A DNA stretch of 64,000 nt. Source: Pycnopodia helianthoides. Lineage: Eukaryota > Echinodermata > Asteroidea > Forcipulatida > Asteriidae. The translations under genes and the position numbers were made by a program. Positions 12,001 to 21,719 of this stretch are shown here, piece after piece. The DNA is taken from assembly GCA_032158295.1 (NCBI GenBank), contig CM063243.1:5216948-5280947 (forward strand), given 5' to 3'. Below the pieces are notes generated by a model. That model worked only from the letters and a program-made list of their open reading frames with translations. It searched no databases and was not told the DNA's origin. The first letter of the stretch is position 1. The number at the start of each line of letters is the position of its first letter.

Positions 12001-15000
12001 AATGTGGTAATGGGGGAACCCATCCTACCTAACTGGATACACTCCGCTCGGGTTTCACTCCACGTGAGGTCGGATCTACAAAACCACACTGCAGACCCTC
12101 GAAACTCATAGCCGCCAGGACAGCCGAAGTTGACCTGCTCACCCGGAAGATAAAAAAGCTTGTCCGGATCCACGGTGACAATATCCGATGCATCATGGGT
12201 AAGTTCGCATCCTAAAACTGCCCAATAAAAACAACGTGTGAAATTTCAACTCCCAATCCAAGAATGACACTATCTGGAGATAGGTGTTTCAACCAAGTTT
12301 AAAGCTTACAGGAAAACGTAATCCTTTACAATCTTGTTTCTTTAGGATGTTTAACGTTTCCATGCTTTCTTCATTCATGACTTGTAAGTTTAGTTGAAGG
12401 AAACACGGCATACAAATTGGACCGATATTTCTGGTTGTTAAAATATCTCATAAAAAATAATCCAACCAGAATTACTTAACTAGGCCCTTCTAGTATCAGC
12501 AAAAGTGTGTTTTCTAGGTGCTCTATTTTGATCTAAACTATTTTTTAAATTTTAATTATTGATAATATGACTGTAGAAAGTTGATTGTATCTGTGAGCAA
12601 ACTAATCGAAATTTGTCAATCACACCTGATAGGAGACTTTGGAAAGCTAGATGACATAGACATTCCCGGTGAATCCCCACTCCTTGTATAGTTATGAGTT
12701 CTTTATATTACCGTCTTCAAACCTGTTTTCGAATCTGTAATCTGTAATATGTCTGCATGTTTACCTTTTCGGTAAAATCGGGTAACATCGTAATTACAAA
12801 CCTTCGTAAATGTGAATCCCCCCGGCTTTTTGGAAGACTGCTGGACCGTAATGTCTCACCCCTACGCCCGTCGTTGAGACGCGAAGAACAGTGAAAGTCC
12901 CCCAATCAGTCCAATACAAGTTATCATTAAGCAGGGCTAGATCAAATGGAAAGAATGTGCCATTATAGGGAGTTAGGTCTGTCACAACTGTCCGGATGTT
13001 GCCGAGGAGGTCGCTTTGCTCAATCGTTTCCAAACGGCTGTCACACCAGTACAGTTTGTTTTCTGTAAAACAATAAAACAAATATAATATATGTAATGAT
13101 AATTGTAAAATTTACAATTTTCCCTGCAAAAAACCATGTACCGATTGTTTAGTTCATATTACGCACACTTCAGCATTAATTTTGGGTTGAACAAGGAAAC
13201 TACCAACTTAACCATCTAGCTCTAATGTTGGCGGAGTCCCTATGTTGTCAATATCTTTGTTCGGTGGTATTGATTCAAATTCACGTTACTTCGCTCATGT
13301 CCAGTAATTTGCCAGGCAGTCTGGCAAACATAACGGTTCCAAAGGTATACTTTGCCTTTAAGTAAGAAAACCAAATCACCAGAATCTTAGTTTTAATTTT
13401 ATGTACCTCGATGATCTATAGCCAGACCACTTGGAAGCAGCATGTTGTCTTGGACAATGACGGTTCTGTCAGTTCCGTCAAGATTTGCTCTCTCTATGGT
13501 TCCATTGTTTCCCAAATCTGTCCAGTAGATGTGCCTAAAAAGCAGATAGAGTTGTATTAAAGTTATTTCACAATAAAGAGAATTATAAAACAATGGACAG
13601 TCTAAACAATACTGAAAAAAGGAGCAGATATTTGACATGTTCACACTATTTGCTACTTGCACGGATCCACCATGTACGTGTAGAGCCTCGACTTCATGCT
13701 TTATTATATTAGCCCTGATGCGAAGCAGGCTGATAATTTTTTCTTTCTTTCTTTGGTCAAACGGTCACGTGATCAAAATGAAAAAGGCCATAACTCCTAA
13801 ACTATTTGGCTGATTTTTAATAACAAAACTTGGTCAAATTAAACCTTGACACATGCCCTATCTAGCGATTGTCCTAAAGTTGCTTTATCTCCCACATTCT
13901 TCAGCTGATTGCAACAATTAGTACTGTATTGGCTCAAGGAACAATTTTTGGCCAGTGGTCACATCGGTCAGCAGTGGTCATTTCAGTGGTCAGCAGTGGT
14001 GAAAAAATAAAAACACAATGTTTTTGCATTTTAAATGTATTTCATTTATTTAAGGTTGTTCTAAAAACTTGGCCAATGATCATCTAGTGGTCAATAGTGA
14101 TCGTTTGCTAAAAACTTTCCAAATTATTCTCCTTTTGCTACCAAACCTGGTCAAAAACTTCAATGACACAAGCCCCATTTTGTGCGTACACGAATTGTGG
14201 CAAGTGGTCACCCATCGGTCAGCAGTGGTAATTTTATGGGGAAAAAACCCAGTTTTGGGTATATGTTTTAAATTTATTTCATAGGACTGTTTGTGCTTTG
14301 TGAAATACCTTAGCTCTAGTTTGTATTGTATTTATGTGTCTGTTTGGATAAAAGTTTCATTACATTACCGTGACAATACAGAGTTATGTATATCACTGAT
14401 GTCCCTACATGCAAATGGCTGACCGTGCAAATGGCGAATATATTCATTCGTCCCATGACACCAGCATCAACAAAGGCACTGAAGCCAAATGAACATCCAT
14501 TCGCACCAAAGACAATAACATTCCCAACGAGTGTTTACTTACCCATAATCATGATCAGTAATAATGCCCCGTGGCCGGATGATGTTCTCAACAATAATTT
14601 CTTTTCTCCTTGATGAGCCGTCCATGGGGATCCGTGCAATGTGACCTAGTTCGTCTGTCCAATACACCATCCTTGCTACAATATCTAGCGCCAAACCGCC
14701 TGGCACTGTTTTTAAAAGACGGTCAGAAAATCAACATTTAAATCGCCATCTTGAAGCATCTATAAGCGTTTAGCTTCCACTATGCCTCCCAACTATTAAA
14801 CACGTCGTTACAACATTGCACAACGTTGTGATAAGGTGTTTCAATTTGGTCGATGGGATGACAACGTTTTGACTACGTTGCATGAACGTCAGATCTTAAC
14901 ATGGTTTTCAACCATTGTCGTACATCGGTTGCATGTTTATATTCTATGCAACATTACCGAAAAGTATGATACGTAACGTTTTCACAACGATGTATTATTA

Positions 15001-18000
15001 CAAAGTAATATTAAGGGAAGGCAACAACGTTGCGTATAAGTTATTATGTTGTGACGAGCACGTTGTATTTGGGGTTTTATTAAAACGTCAGGCAGTCACG
15101 TTGTCTTGAGGTTGTATTTCGGTTTTGTTAAAACGCAATGTCTAAGTTTTGGTGATCATGTTATCTGCACGTTGTATTTTGGTGTTGTAAAATAGTAATC
15201 AAGTTGTCACAGCCACGTTTTCCCAACGTTTTAACTACAAAGTATGTTGTGACCGGCACGTACTTATCGTAGGACTTTTAGTTTTACCATAACGTAGTAT
15301 CTTTTTGTTTACCATCACGTTGAGAAAATGCATTTTAGTTTAATTACAACAAACATAGTTAATGGTGTATAGACCATTACATCGTTTTATTGTCATTTAT
15401 ATTAACCAAAAACTAGTTTTACAATGTTTAACACCACAAACATGTTGTTCTCATTTTAATTCTCTATATCGGTAGTCATAGATAAAATAGCCACTCGAGG
15501 AGCGTTTTCATCACATAGGCATTTTGTGATCAATCTTAAAAGTACTAATCATTAGTTGCATTTAATTGGGCTTGATGTGTCAAGCAGCATTGCGTGGTGT
15601 GGGAGGAGATTCTATCCCCCACTCATGTACAGCGGCATTCCAAGTTACTTCAAACTTTGAAAGTGTCTTTAAAACATTAAGGACTTTCGTTTTTGTTTCT
15701 CTCGAAGATTCTGTACAGGAGTGGGGGAGGGGTATATAATCTCCTCCCACACTGCACACTGCTGCTTGACACAATAAGCCCAGTTAAAAGCTCACTTGCA
15801 TTAATCCAACCCAAGCTTGCCCCGAATTTTGAAGCTGGGCAATCCCAATTTATATAGAAGTCGAAAAGTCTCCAACATTAAGTGGCTGTGTGCTTCGGTA
15901 GGTTTCTAAAATCTTGAACACGCCCACATTTAGCAATGTTTTCTTGTGTATTTTTTTTTTCCAGGGAGGGTGCCAATCTTAGTAGCCGCTTTTAAAACAA
16001 TGGCCTCCAAGACCTGCCGTTTCCTCATTTCACAATGTACGTCGATGACCTAAAGTTACGCATATTGCTCAAAATATTCTTACGCACCCAAATATATTGA
16101 CGTTGACGTAAATACTCTCTTCTTTGGCAAAAAAAAACCCTCCAAAAAAACAACAAACGCCCAGTTTTAAGACTCGGTTCAGATCACTCATTCACGTTTG
16201 TGCTTTTGAGTAACAGCAAAAGGTCATGAAAAGTTACGACACTATTAACATCACTGCATTGGTCATGAAAAGTTACGTCATTATTAACGTCACTGCATTA
16301 GTATTTCCTTTGTAGGATCAAAGTCGAAAAATCTTACGAAAACCTAAGCAGCGTTTGGCTTACAGTTAGAAGTGAAAGTGAACATTAATTTTAGTTAGAC
16401 ACTTCCTTTTAAAACCGACACAGAAAACAACAACAATTTTAAAAAATTTCTGAGTCATAGCCCAGATTGATAACATTTAACTAGTGCACATTTTAACCAA
16501 AATTGTCCAAAGGTGACTTAAAAAAAGGAAAAGAAAGAGAATTAAACAACTACATAAAAAAAAAGTGTTTACCATACCTACCATGGAGTTCATTAATAAC
16601 GATTGTTTGGCCACTGCCATCAAGACGAGCTTTGGAGATTTTCGGAGATGGTTGCCCGGTATCAGTCCAGTAAACCATCCTCTCAACCGGGTCAAAATCC
16701 ACGGCCACTGGGCGGACAACACCAATGAGGGGTAGTGGAGCTAGATCGGCCAGGCCTTGCGAGATGCTTCCTTGGTAAATTGTCCCATTATTAAGATCCG
16801 CAACCAGCACAAAAGCATCTAGTAATTTTCGTTAACATCTCATTAAAGTTACATGTTATTCGTTATGAACTAAAAGAGAAACGTTTGATTGAACATGTTT
16901 GAAAATTTTGCCAAACATTGCCATAAGGGTAAATTCTACAGGCATTGTGTAGGTAAAAAACCTTGACGCGTTCGAAATGAGCACTTCAGTTCCACAACAG
17001 CCATTTTTTGCCCCAGCGAAAAAAACAAAACAAAACTGTGTGACAATTGGATATTTATGTGTTTTTTCCCCCTTGTGTCTACCTTAAACTGCTTGCCAGT
17101 TAATGGCCAAGTGTGACATGGCCCTAAAAATCACGAATCAATCAAAATCATAGATTTTTTAATTTTTAAATACACTTTACAATTCGAGCTTAAAAAACAT
17201 ACACTGAATATTCATCTGCACTAAAGACATAACAAACTTGGAATTTGATTGTCATACTTATACTTCGCATTTGATAGGTTTCCACACAGAGATAATAGTT
17301 TTGGTAGTGTAACATGAAAAAAGTCACCTGCATTCGATTGCACCTTTAACGCAAAAAAAACCCCACCAAAAAACAGCAACATGTTAAATGTCCTGCCGTT
17401 TTTAAAAAAGGAAGGAAAAGGGCCCTTTTTCCCGAAAGTTTTCAAAACAACCGGCCGGGCTTTTTGTCAAGATGGTTGCCAGCGTTTTTTGTGTGTACTT
17501 TTGGTGTGCTAAAGTCTAAAAAATACGATCTTATTTACTTTACAATTAATTGTTTTCGTCAGTTATGGTTAAAATTTATCCTTAAAAAAAAAGAAAAAAA
17601 GGAGGAGGCCTCTAAAAAAAAGGAAGCGGGCGGGGACGCTCAACATTTTGTAATTTTTGTTACCTGGCCTGAGCATAGAGTACACATCTGAGCGCTTTGA
17701 GACGCCCATCGGACGTGATAAAGCGCTATATAAGAACTGCGTATTATTATTATTATTATCTGTTACACGTTAAAATATAAATATCGAAACCTACCTGCAT
17801 CGACCCGTCTAACTTGTGTGGCAAAAAGGCAGACCAGGATCCAAAATAACATTCTCTTTGTATGTTCCATGATGAGGCTACCTGAGGCAAAACAATTTAA
17901 TTGTAATTGTCTAGAAATTTTAAATACTCACTCGACCATAGTCTACCTTTAACCTCTGCAGTAATAAGCAAATCAGCTGAAACCATTTCAGGTGTCCAGA

Positions 18001-18800
18001 AGTCAACAAACTGCGATATAACTTCCTTTGGAATTATTACATTTGTTATATTTAAAGAAAATATGAATTTTTCATTTGTCATAATAATTAATAATAATAA
18101 TAATTACACAGCATTTGTAAAGGCGCACTGAATCTGATGTAAAACCATTCGAAGGCGCCGGTCAAGATGGAAAGGAGGGAATTCTCAAGTGGTAGGAAAA
18201 GCAAGTGTGAACAGGTGTGTCTTCAGTTGCTGCTGAAAGAGTGAGATGTTGTGTCATTCTCAAAGGCGACACAAACAAATGAGTCTGGCAGTGGCTTATT
18301 ATCCCAAAATAAATTGCTAGACATTACCATGTTTCTTTTACTTGGGAAATTGATTGTGATTGCTCTTTAGGTAAAGGCTTGCATGTTTAGGCGTAAGTAG
18401 CAGGAACCTGGTGGTGCCACAAATGCGCGCGCACATGACGTAATGACTTGCTGGTCGTGTTGCAACACTTTCCTCTCAAACGTTTCCACAATACAATCGG
18501 ACTACTTGAGGGCTGGAAAATCAACTGAGCAGAAGTCTCCGCAAGTTATCCTGGAATAGTTTTGAGAAGGTGCATGAGGCTCTTCTTACATTATCATACA
18601 TTTCAGTCGTATACGTGTTGCGATCAGAATAAGAACACATATAAACGAAGTAAAAGAAGAAAGAAAGAATACTTACCAAGCTTTGACTCTCAGTCGACAT
18701 CCAAACATAGTCTTTGCGCGTCTTTGCCATCCGCCGATATGGCGTATAGTACCTTCAATACGTCACTTTGTGTCATGTATACATTGGTAGTGCAATCAGT
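8880..18800 (-). CDS. LRP-like receptor: YWTD propeller-Sushi-EGF-Sushi-TM-PPxY tail
   Basis: Ten coding exons: 17870-17795, 16818-16582, 14705-14543, 13534-13407, 13062-12802, 12217-12029, 11666-11559, 11142-10954, 9595-9499 and 9018-8880. All join in phase to give 528 residues. Residues 1-25 are a signal peptide; about 26-288 hold YWTD/YWCD motifs of a six-bladed LDLR-class B propeller; 289-351 Sushi; 352-387 EGF with six Cys; 388-450 Sushi; 457-481 transmembrane helix; the tail has PPAY at 513-516. YWTD propellers are extracellular ligand-binding modules in LDLR/LRP receptors, and PPxY motifs bind WW domains such as those of NEDD4 ligases. The ligand is unknown. There are no LDL-receptor class A repeats, so it is not a typical LRP. 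The upstream end is placed at a probable non-coding first exon near 18,677. Broken relatives lie at 1.6 kb and 21.4-27.8 kb. Confidence 0.87.
9019..9498 (-). other. Receptor last intron
   Basis: 480 bases with GT-AG ends on the minus strand. Contains a fragment resembling the CCTCCCC...TATTGTG paragraph also found at 640 and 22,270. No exon seen. Confidence 0.7.
9499..9595 (-). CDS. Receptor transmembrane exon
   Basis: Acceptor TTTTAG; encodes EAEHSNALIIGGAGGSG, then VLVVVVLLAVLIFI and KR at the donor. A clear single transmembrane helix with a glycine-rich entry. 97 nt, phase 1 to 2. The CpG-richer composition of the helix codons stands out from the flanks. Confidence 0.9.
9928..10062 (-). 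mobile_element. tRNA-derived SINE, family 1
   Basis: Read on the minus strand it has an A-box-like segment (AGCTCATCTGGTTGAGCGCC) and a B-box-like one, a tRNA head, then a short body ending CTTTGTTC on the plus strand. Related pieces lie at 10,478-10,531, 13,178-13,266, 44,010-44,155 and 52,095-52,205. It sits in the intron between the Sushi/EGF exons and the TM exon. Confidence 0.75.
10063..10477. other. Intronic stretch with small inverted words
   Basis: Contains ACCTCGTCCCC... at 10,095 and its inverse GGGGACGAGGTTG at 10,397, plus the short palindrome CCAAAATTTTTGG at 10,322, consistent with a decayed foldback element about 330 bases long. No exon recognised. Confidence 0.45.
10478..10531 (-). 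mobile_element. SINE family 1 fragment
   Basis: GGTCGAACAGGGAAAG...GGGACTTGAACTTGTGACCTC matches the right end of the tRNA-derived SINE at 9.93 kb; the rest is missing. Confidence 0.6.
10688..10791 (-). pseudogene. Broken second EGF exon of the receptor
   Basis: Clear homologue of the EGF exon at 11,559-11,666, with acceptor TTTCAAG and donor CTTG|GTAAAG, but 104 nt rather than 108. The gap lies between the second and third cysteine codons and shifts the frame. After the gap the original frame reads CKTQTDDFTCQCAPGYEG. Flanking exons are all phase 1, so omitting this exon leaves the protein in frame. It is probably skipped. Confidence 0.8.
10954..11142 (-). CDS. Receptor Sushi domain 2 exon
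   Basis: Encodes LGCELTHDASDIITVD then VNFGCPGGYEFRG, WFCRSDLTW and AECIYTG: the four cysteines, GY and W of a Sushi/CCP module. 189 nt, phase 1 to 1. Differs from Sushi 1 at only about seven residues, so the pair is a recent tandem exon duplication. Confidence 0.93.
11143..11558 (-). other. Receptor intron between EGF 1 and Sushi 2
   Basis: Unique-looking AT-rich intron with no feature recognised beyond the splice sites. Confidence 0.6.
11559..11666 (-). CDS. Receptor EGF domain exon
   Basis: Encodes DLCESSPCVNGGTCTS and then DFNCQCTPGHGGSLC: six cysteines in EGF spacing with the NGGTC signature. The last loop is typical of a non-calcium EGF module. 108 nt, phase 1 to 1. Confidence 0.93.
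11755..11935. repeat. Dispersed repeat (TAGACCTTTAT / AAGATGGCGGC)
   Basis: TAGACCTTTAT...GAGTACGGCGCCCTCGGCTA and, later, CTCTAAGATGGCGGCG...GACGTCAATG recur in the same order at 20,311-20,480. The leading word also forms the ends of the MITE at 38,629-38,812. Confidence 0.7.
12029..12217 (-). CDS. Receptor Sushi domain 1 exon
   Basis: Encodes LGCELTHDASDIVTVD, VNFGCPGGYEFRG, WFCRSDLTW, AECIQL. Canonical Sushi cysteines and tryptophan. 189 nt, phase 1 to 1, donor TTAG|GTAGGA. Confidence 0.93.
12218..12801 (-). other. Receptor intron 5
   Basis: No repeat or RNA feature recognised; ordinary AT-rich intron between propeller and Sushi exons. Confidence 0.6.
12802..13062 (-). CDS. Receptor propeller exon (YWCD and YWTD blades)
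   Basis: Encodes ENKLYWCDSRLETIEQSDL through LLNDNLYWTDWGTFTVL to GGIHIYEG. Two LDLR class B motifs, with C replacing T in the first. The tail GGIHIY matches the end-of-propeller signature of LRP-type domains. 261 nt, phase 1 to 1. Confidence 0.95.
13063..13406 (-). other. Receptor intron 4 with SINE fragment
   Basis: Contains a SINE family 1 fragment at about 13,178-13,266 (GGGTTGAACAAGGAAAC, then TCAATATCTTTGTTCGG) from which the central tRNA-like part is deleted. Confidence 0.6.
13407..13534 (-). CDS. Receptor propeller exon (HIYWTD blade)
   Basis: Encodes HIYWTDLGNNGTIERANLDG and ends LAIDHRG. Classic LDLR class B repeat with the NLDG and LA-D elements. 128 nt, phase 2 to 1. Confidence 0.95.
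13535..14542 (-). other. Receptor intron 3
   Basis: About 1 kb. From 13,940 to 14,260 the word pair GGTCA..CAGTGGT recurs several times (TCGGTCAGCAGTGGTCA), a degenerate short tandem repeat. No exon seen. Confidence 0.6.
14543..14705 (-). CDS. Receptor propeller exon (second YWTD)
   Basis: Encodes GLALDIVARMVYWTDELGHI, RIPMDGSSRRKEIIVEN and RPRGIITDHDYG. The two pseudo-exons at 1.6 and 23.7 kb derive from this exon type. 163 nt, phase 1 to 2, donor GG|GTAAGT. Confidence 0.95.
14790..15330. repeat. Degenerate ACGTTGT-rich block in receptor intron 2
   Basis: The words ACGTTGT, AACGTT and ACGTTTT recur more than ten times on both strands within 540 bases, several as near-palindromes (ACAACGTTGT). 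Looks like a decayed short-motif or foldback element. Confidence 0.55.
15566..15785. mobile_element. Foldback MITE with ~60-bp inverted arms
   Basis: The left arm starts TTGGGCTTGATGTGTCAAGC and includes GTGGGAGGAGATT. The right arm is its inverse, ending GACACAATAAGCCCAG. About 90 bases of spacer. Located in intron 2 of the receptor. Confidence 0.85.
15786..16581 (-). other. Remainder of receptor intron 2
   Basis: Contains a short direct repeat (GGTCATGAAAAGTTACG at 16,220 and 16,261). No other feature recognised. Confidence 0.55.
16582..16818 (-). CDS. Receptor propeller exon (first blades)
   Basis: Encodes DAFVLVADLNNGTIYQGSIS through RPVAVDFDPVERMVYWTDTG to TIVINELHG. Opens the propeller and carries the first YWTD. 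237 nt, phase 1 to 1. Confidence 0.95.
16819..17794 (-). other. Receptor intron 1 with SINE-like tail
   Basis: Mostly AT-rich. At 17,690-17,757 lies GAGCGCTTTGAGACGCCCAT...AAGCGCTATATAAGAACTGC followed by an ATT microsatellite, the usual 3' tail of deuterostome tRNA-derived SINEs. Similar tails occur at 36,320, 38,538, 50,180 and 57,345. Confidence 0.65.
17795..17881 (-). CDS. Receptor start exon with signal peptide
   Basis: Acceptor GCCTCAG at 17,884-17,882, then 11 nt of 5' UTR and ATG at 17,870. Encodes MEHTKR, a hydrophobic core MLFWILVCLFA, and VRRVDA at the cleavage region. Coding part 76 nt, exit phase 1 into the propeller exon. This ATG is chosen because it gives a signal peptide and an in-frame join. 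Confidence 0.88.
18677..18800 (-). promoter_or_regulatory. Probable non-coding first exon and promoter region of the receptor
   Basis: On the minus strand a consensus donor CTTG|GTAAGT ends at 18,677 and would splice to the acceptor at 17,882. An upstream ATG in this exon opens a short frame that is not in phase with the signal peptide, so it would act as a uORF. The right limit is unknown. The sequence from 18,690 outward is also present at 20.8 kb. Confidence 0.5.
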
Positions 18801-19137
18801 CTTTTAGGTTGAAATGAATGGCTTCTTTGGTTGAGCGATCTTCAACGAAACAAACGTGCTTTTATCAACACTGACGCACCTCAATTTGTTATTGCTAATT
18901 TTGGCCACATTGTGCGCGAATAATGCTGTTTCTGACACCACGTTCAGTGGTAGATACCAGGGACTTTCCACGTTACTTTCCCGTTACGTCACTGTCTGGT
19001 TTTGGCTGCAACAATGGCTGCTACCCCCAATGGGTATCAAGCTTGAATCTGGGACCACTTTAAAGAAGCCTCCGATAAATATATATCAATTAACAAAAAA
19101 ATAAAATCGTTTTTCTCAGTTACTAAATAGATGACGT

Positions 19138-19343
19138 CATTGACCACCATCTTTGATGAAAAACTATGGAAACATGAACGCGTCTACACGCGTTTGTGCG
19201 TCTGCCTTGTGCACAACTCTATGGCGTTTGCCAACCAGCAGCGTCTGTACGCATGCGTGAATGTAATTAGCATATTTCATGGGAAGGGTCTATGATAGCC
19301 TGTCACGCGTGCACGATTCATCAAAGATGGCGGTCAATGCAAG
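19138..19343. mobile_element. MITE with CATTGACCACCATCTTTGATGA ends
   Basis: Left end CATTGACCACCATCTTTGAT and right end ATCAAAGATGGCGGTCAATG are inverted repeats. At 21,332-21,388 the same ends sit only about 57 bases apart, an internally deleted copy. Confidence 0.8.
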
Positions 19344-19355
19344 GGGTATATACAT

Positions 19356-19398
19356 TGATCTCCATTATACTGTCAGTATAATGGAGATCATTGGGTCT
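19356..19398. repeat. Hairpin TTGATCTCCATTATAC
   Basis: TGATCTCCATTATAC-TGTCA-GTATAATGGAGATCA is a 15-bp perfect stem. Variants occur at 20,478-20,508 and 21,405-21,443. Confidence 0.8.
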
Positions 19399-19399
19399 A

Positions 19400-20310
19400 A
19401 TAGCAGCTATAAATCAGGACAATGCTGTCTTAATACAATACACAGCACGCAGTGGCAACAGAGCAACGCGCAGCCCATAACAACAGTAATTAAAATGCAC
19501 ATAAAACGCGACTATCTGCAATAGACTTGGTAAGTCTCGCGACGATAAGGTCACCATTGAGCCTCCGGGCACCTCTGAGCCATCAGCTATGGGAGATTAA
19601 CGTGGGTGCAATTCTAAGTAATTGTTTATTTCTGTCACATCACTTTTTATAATCCCCCCAAAACATACTAATAGAATGATTACATTTCAAACTAACAATG
19701 TAATATAGGTTTTCCCAGCCAATTTTAGAAAAAATTCATTCAATTTCATAAACACATATTCAAATTCAACTTATAAATAAAATCTGGAAACTGATGAAAA
19801 AAAGAAAAGAAATAGTGCTCGACCTCAATATCCGGCTCGAAGTGTCAAATTGCGATTTAACGCCGACTGTGTTACGCAAACAGTTTCGACTGTACTAACA
19901 AACTGAGGTTGGGAAGTATTTTACATCGGGATATAAGTGCATTGCGACTTATAGCGCGAAAACAGACCTTGTGTCACATGGATTTTACGTAACGCTGCAT
20001 GGAGTCGCCGGATCTTTAATCACGCCAGAATTTGTGCGATCGTCATACAGGTTTTATGATAACATGAACATCAGTTGGGAATTTAAAAAAAAATTGTTTA
20101 CAAGTAACCGGAAACGGAGATCAAGTCGTTCGCTTTCGATACATTTCATGGCTAAATGCATACTTTCTCAACAATATTATGATATAAATTGTACAGCCAT
20201 AAACTAAATGAAACTAAAATTTGTGAACAAACAGAATCGCGCACAAGTAAAACTCATTATGGTTGGGACCAATTTTGTACTGGAAGTTCGAATACGCGCG
20301 AGACTGACAG
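19400..20310. other. Intergenic stretch, nothing recognised
   Basis: AT-rich sequence between the receptor gene and its broken divergent copy; no exon or repeat identified. Confidence 0.45.
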
Positions 20311-20480
20311 TTTATAGACGTCATTTGAGTAGGGCGCCCTCGGCTATAGAGGTCAGGGGAGAATATCCCATTGGTTGATCCTGTGCGCCGCGCGTACATT
20401 AGCTGAGCGTATTTTCATCGTTCCGTCATAGTTTTATCTCTAAGATGGCGGCTTGAAGACGTCAATGCATAAGGTCTATT
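20311..20480. repeat. Dispersed repeat, second copy of the 11.76 kb family
   Basis: Shares GAGTAGGGCGCCCTCGGCTA and CTCTAAGATGGCGGC...GACGTCAATGCAT with 11,755-11,935. Followed by short tandem words CGTCAACAC near 20,590-20,640. Confidence 0.7.
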
Positions 20481-20796
20481 GATCTCCATTACAATGAGAT
20501 CAATGATAAGGTCTATATGGCCTTTTTTTGTTTACACTACTTACACCATTGGTTTTATTCGGTCCTACTAAATACCGTCAAAACACCGTCAACACATGGT
20601 AGTAACGTCAACACAGCGTCAACAACTCCAATATACATTTTAAATCAACAAAAGGGGCATAGATCTGTAAAGCTGTAAAGTATGTGCTAAAGGAGAGTTT
20701 TCATTGGTTTAAATTCGTTTCATTTAGGGCTTTGGAATTGAATTGCCATTTACAAAAATAAAGCCGACTGTCTGTGTATTCGCGCTATCACAATAT

Positions 20797-21446
20797 AGTC
20801 TTTGCGTGTCTTCGCCATCCGCTGAAATGACGTCGTACCCTCTATAGGTCACGGGATGACATGTAAACATTGGTAGCGCAATAGGTTGAAATGAATGGCT
20901 TCTTTGGTTGAGTGATCTTCAATGAAACAAACTTGCTTTCATTGACACTGATGCACGTCAATTTGTTATTGCTATTGTATCCACATTGTGCGCGAATAAT
21001 GCTGTTTCTGAAACCAAGTTCAGTGGTAGATATCAGGGACTTTCCATATTACTGCCCCGTTTCGTCACCGTCTGGTTTTGGCTGCAACAATGCTTGCTAC
21101 CCCGTTGGCAAATTTATTTTCTGCAGCACACGTCGGCTATGGAGTCAACAGTTAAGGGATAGGGAAGAACAGCCTATCCCTTAACTGTTGACTGTATTGA
21201 CGAAGTATGCTGCAGAAAAAAAAATCGCACCCCGTTGGGTATCAAGCTCGAATCTAGGACCAGTTTAAAGAAGCCTTCGATAAAAATATAATTCTAAAAA
21301 AATTGTTTTTCTCAGTAACTATAGATGACCTCATTGACCACCATCTTCGATGAAAAACAATGCACGATTCTTCAAAGATGGCGGTCAATGCAAGGGGTGT
21401 ATACATTGATCTCCATTGTACTGTCAGTATAAATGGAGATCAATGA
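20797..21446. repeat. Direct repeat, copy 2 (partner 18,690-19,400)
   Basis: Same order of words as copy 1, interrupted by a 121-bp hairpin element at 21,109. It ends exactly where the exon-2 remnant of the broken receptor copy begins. Confidence 0.9.
21109..21229. mobile_element. 121-bp foldback insertion with 9-bp target duplication
   Basis: Nearly perfect hairpin (TCTGCAGCA...TCAACAGTTAAGGGATAGG and its inverse) flanked on both sides by CCCCGTTGG. The paralogous site in copy 1 near 19,023 lacks it, which gives an empty site. A 9-bp duplication fits Mutator-like or similar transposases; that class call is inference. Confidence 0.9.
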
Positions 21447-21545
21447 GGATGGTTTACTGGACTGATGCCGGGCAACCATCTCCGAAAATCTCCAAAGCTC
21501 GTCTCGATGGCAGTAGCCAAACGATCATTATTAATGAACTCTTTG
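21447..21545 (+). pseudogene. LRP-like exon-2 remnant (copy C)
   Basis: Encodes MVYWTDAGQPSPKISKARLD and SQTIIINELFG with donor GTACAT, matching the end of receptor exon 2 at 16,582-16,680. The 5' half is replaced by the hairpin repeat. Reading frame of this piece is intact. Confidence 0.9.
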
Positions 21546-21719
21546 GTACATCATGCTTAATTATTTCTTCATAATGATTTTGTTGATGTTTCACTTGGGT
21601 AGGTTTTTGACAACTTTGGAAAAATATGCAATATTCAATAAACAATATTATGATAATTACCTGCACTTATCGTTGTTTTTTCCTCGAGACAAAATTTGAA
21701 ACAATTTTCTATTTTCTGT
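21546..21719 (+). other. Intron piece of broken copy C, left of the duplicated block
   Basis: AT-rich sequence following the exon-2 remnant donor; not shared with copy A because copy A starts further right. Confidence 0.4.

Larger units (their letters stand above)
18690..19400. repeat. Direct repeat, copy 1 (partner 20,797-21,446)
   Basis: ATGAATGGCTTCTTTGGTTG, GTGCGCGAATAATGCTGTTT and later words recur in the same order and orientation at 20.8-21.4 kb. Copy 1 has the longer TIR element at its right end, while copy 2 carries a hairpin insertion. It overlaps the putative receptor promoter. Confidence 0.9.
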
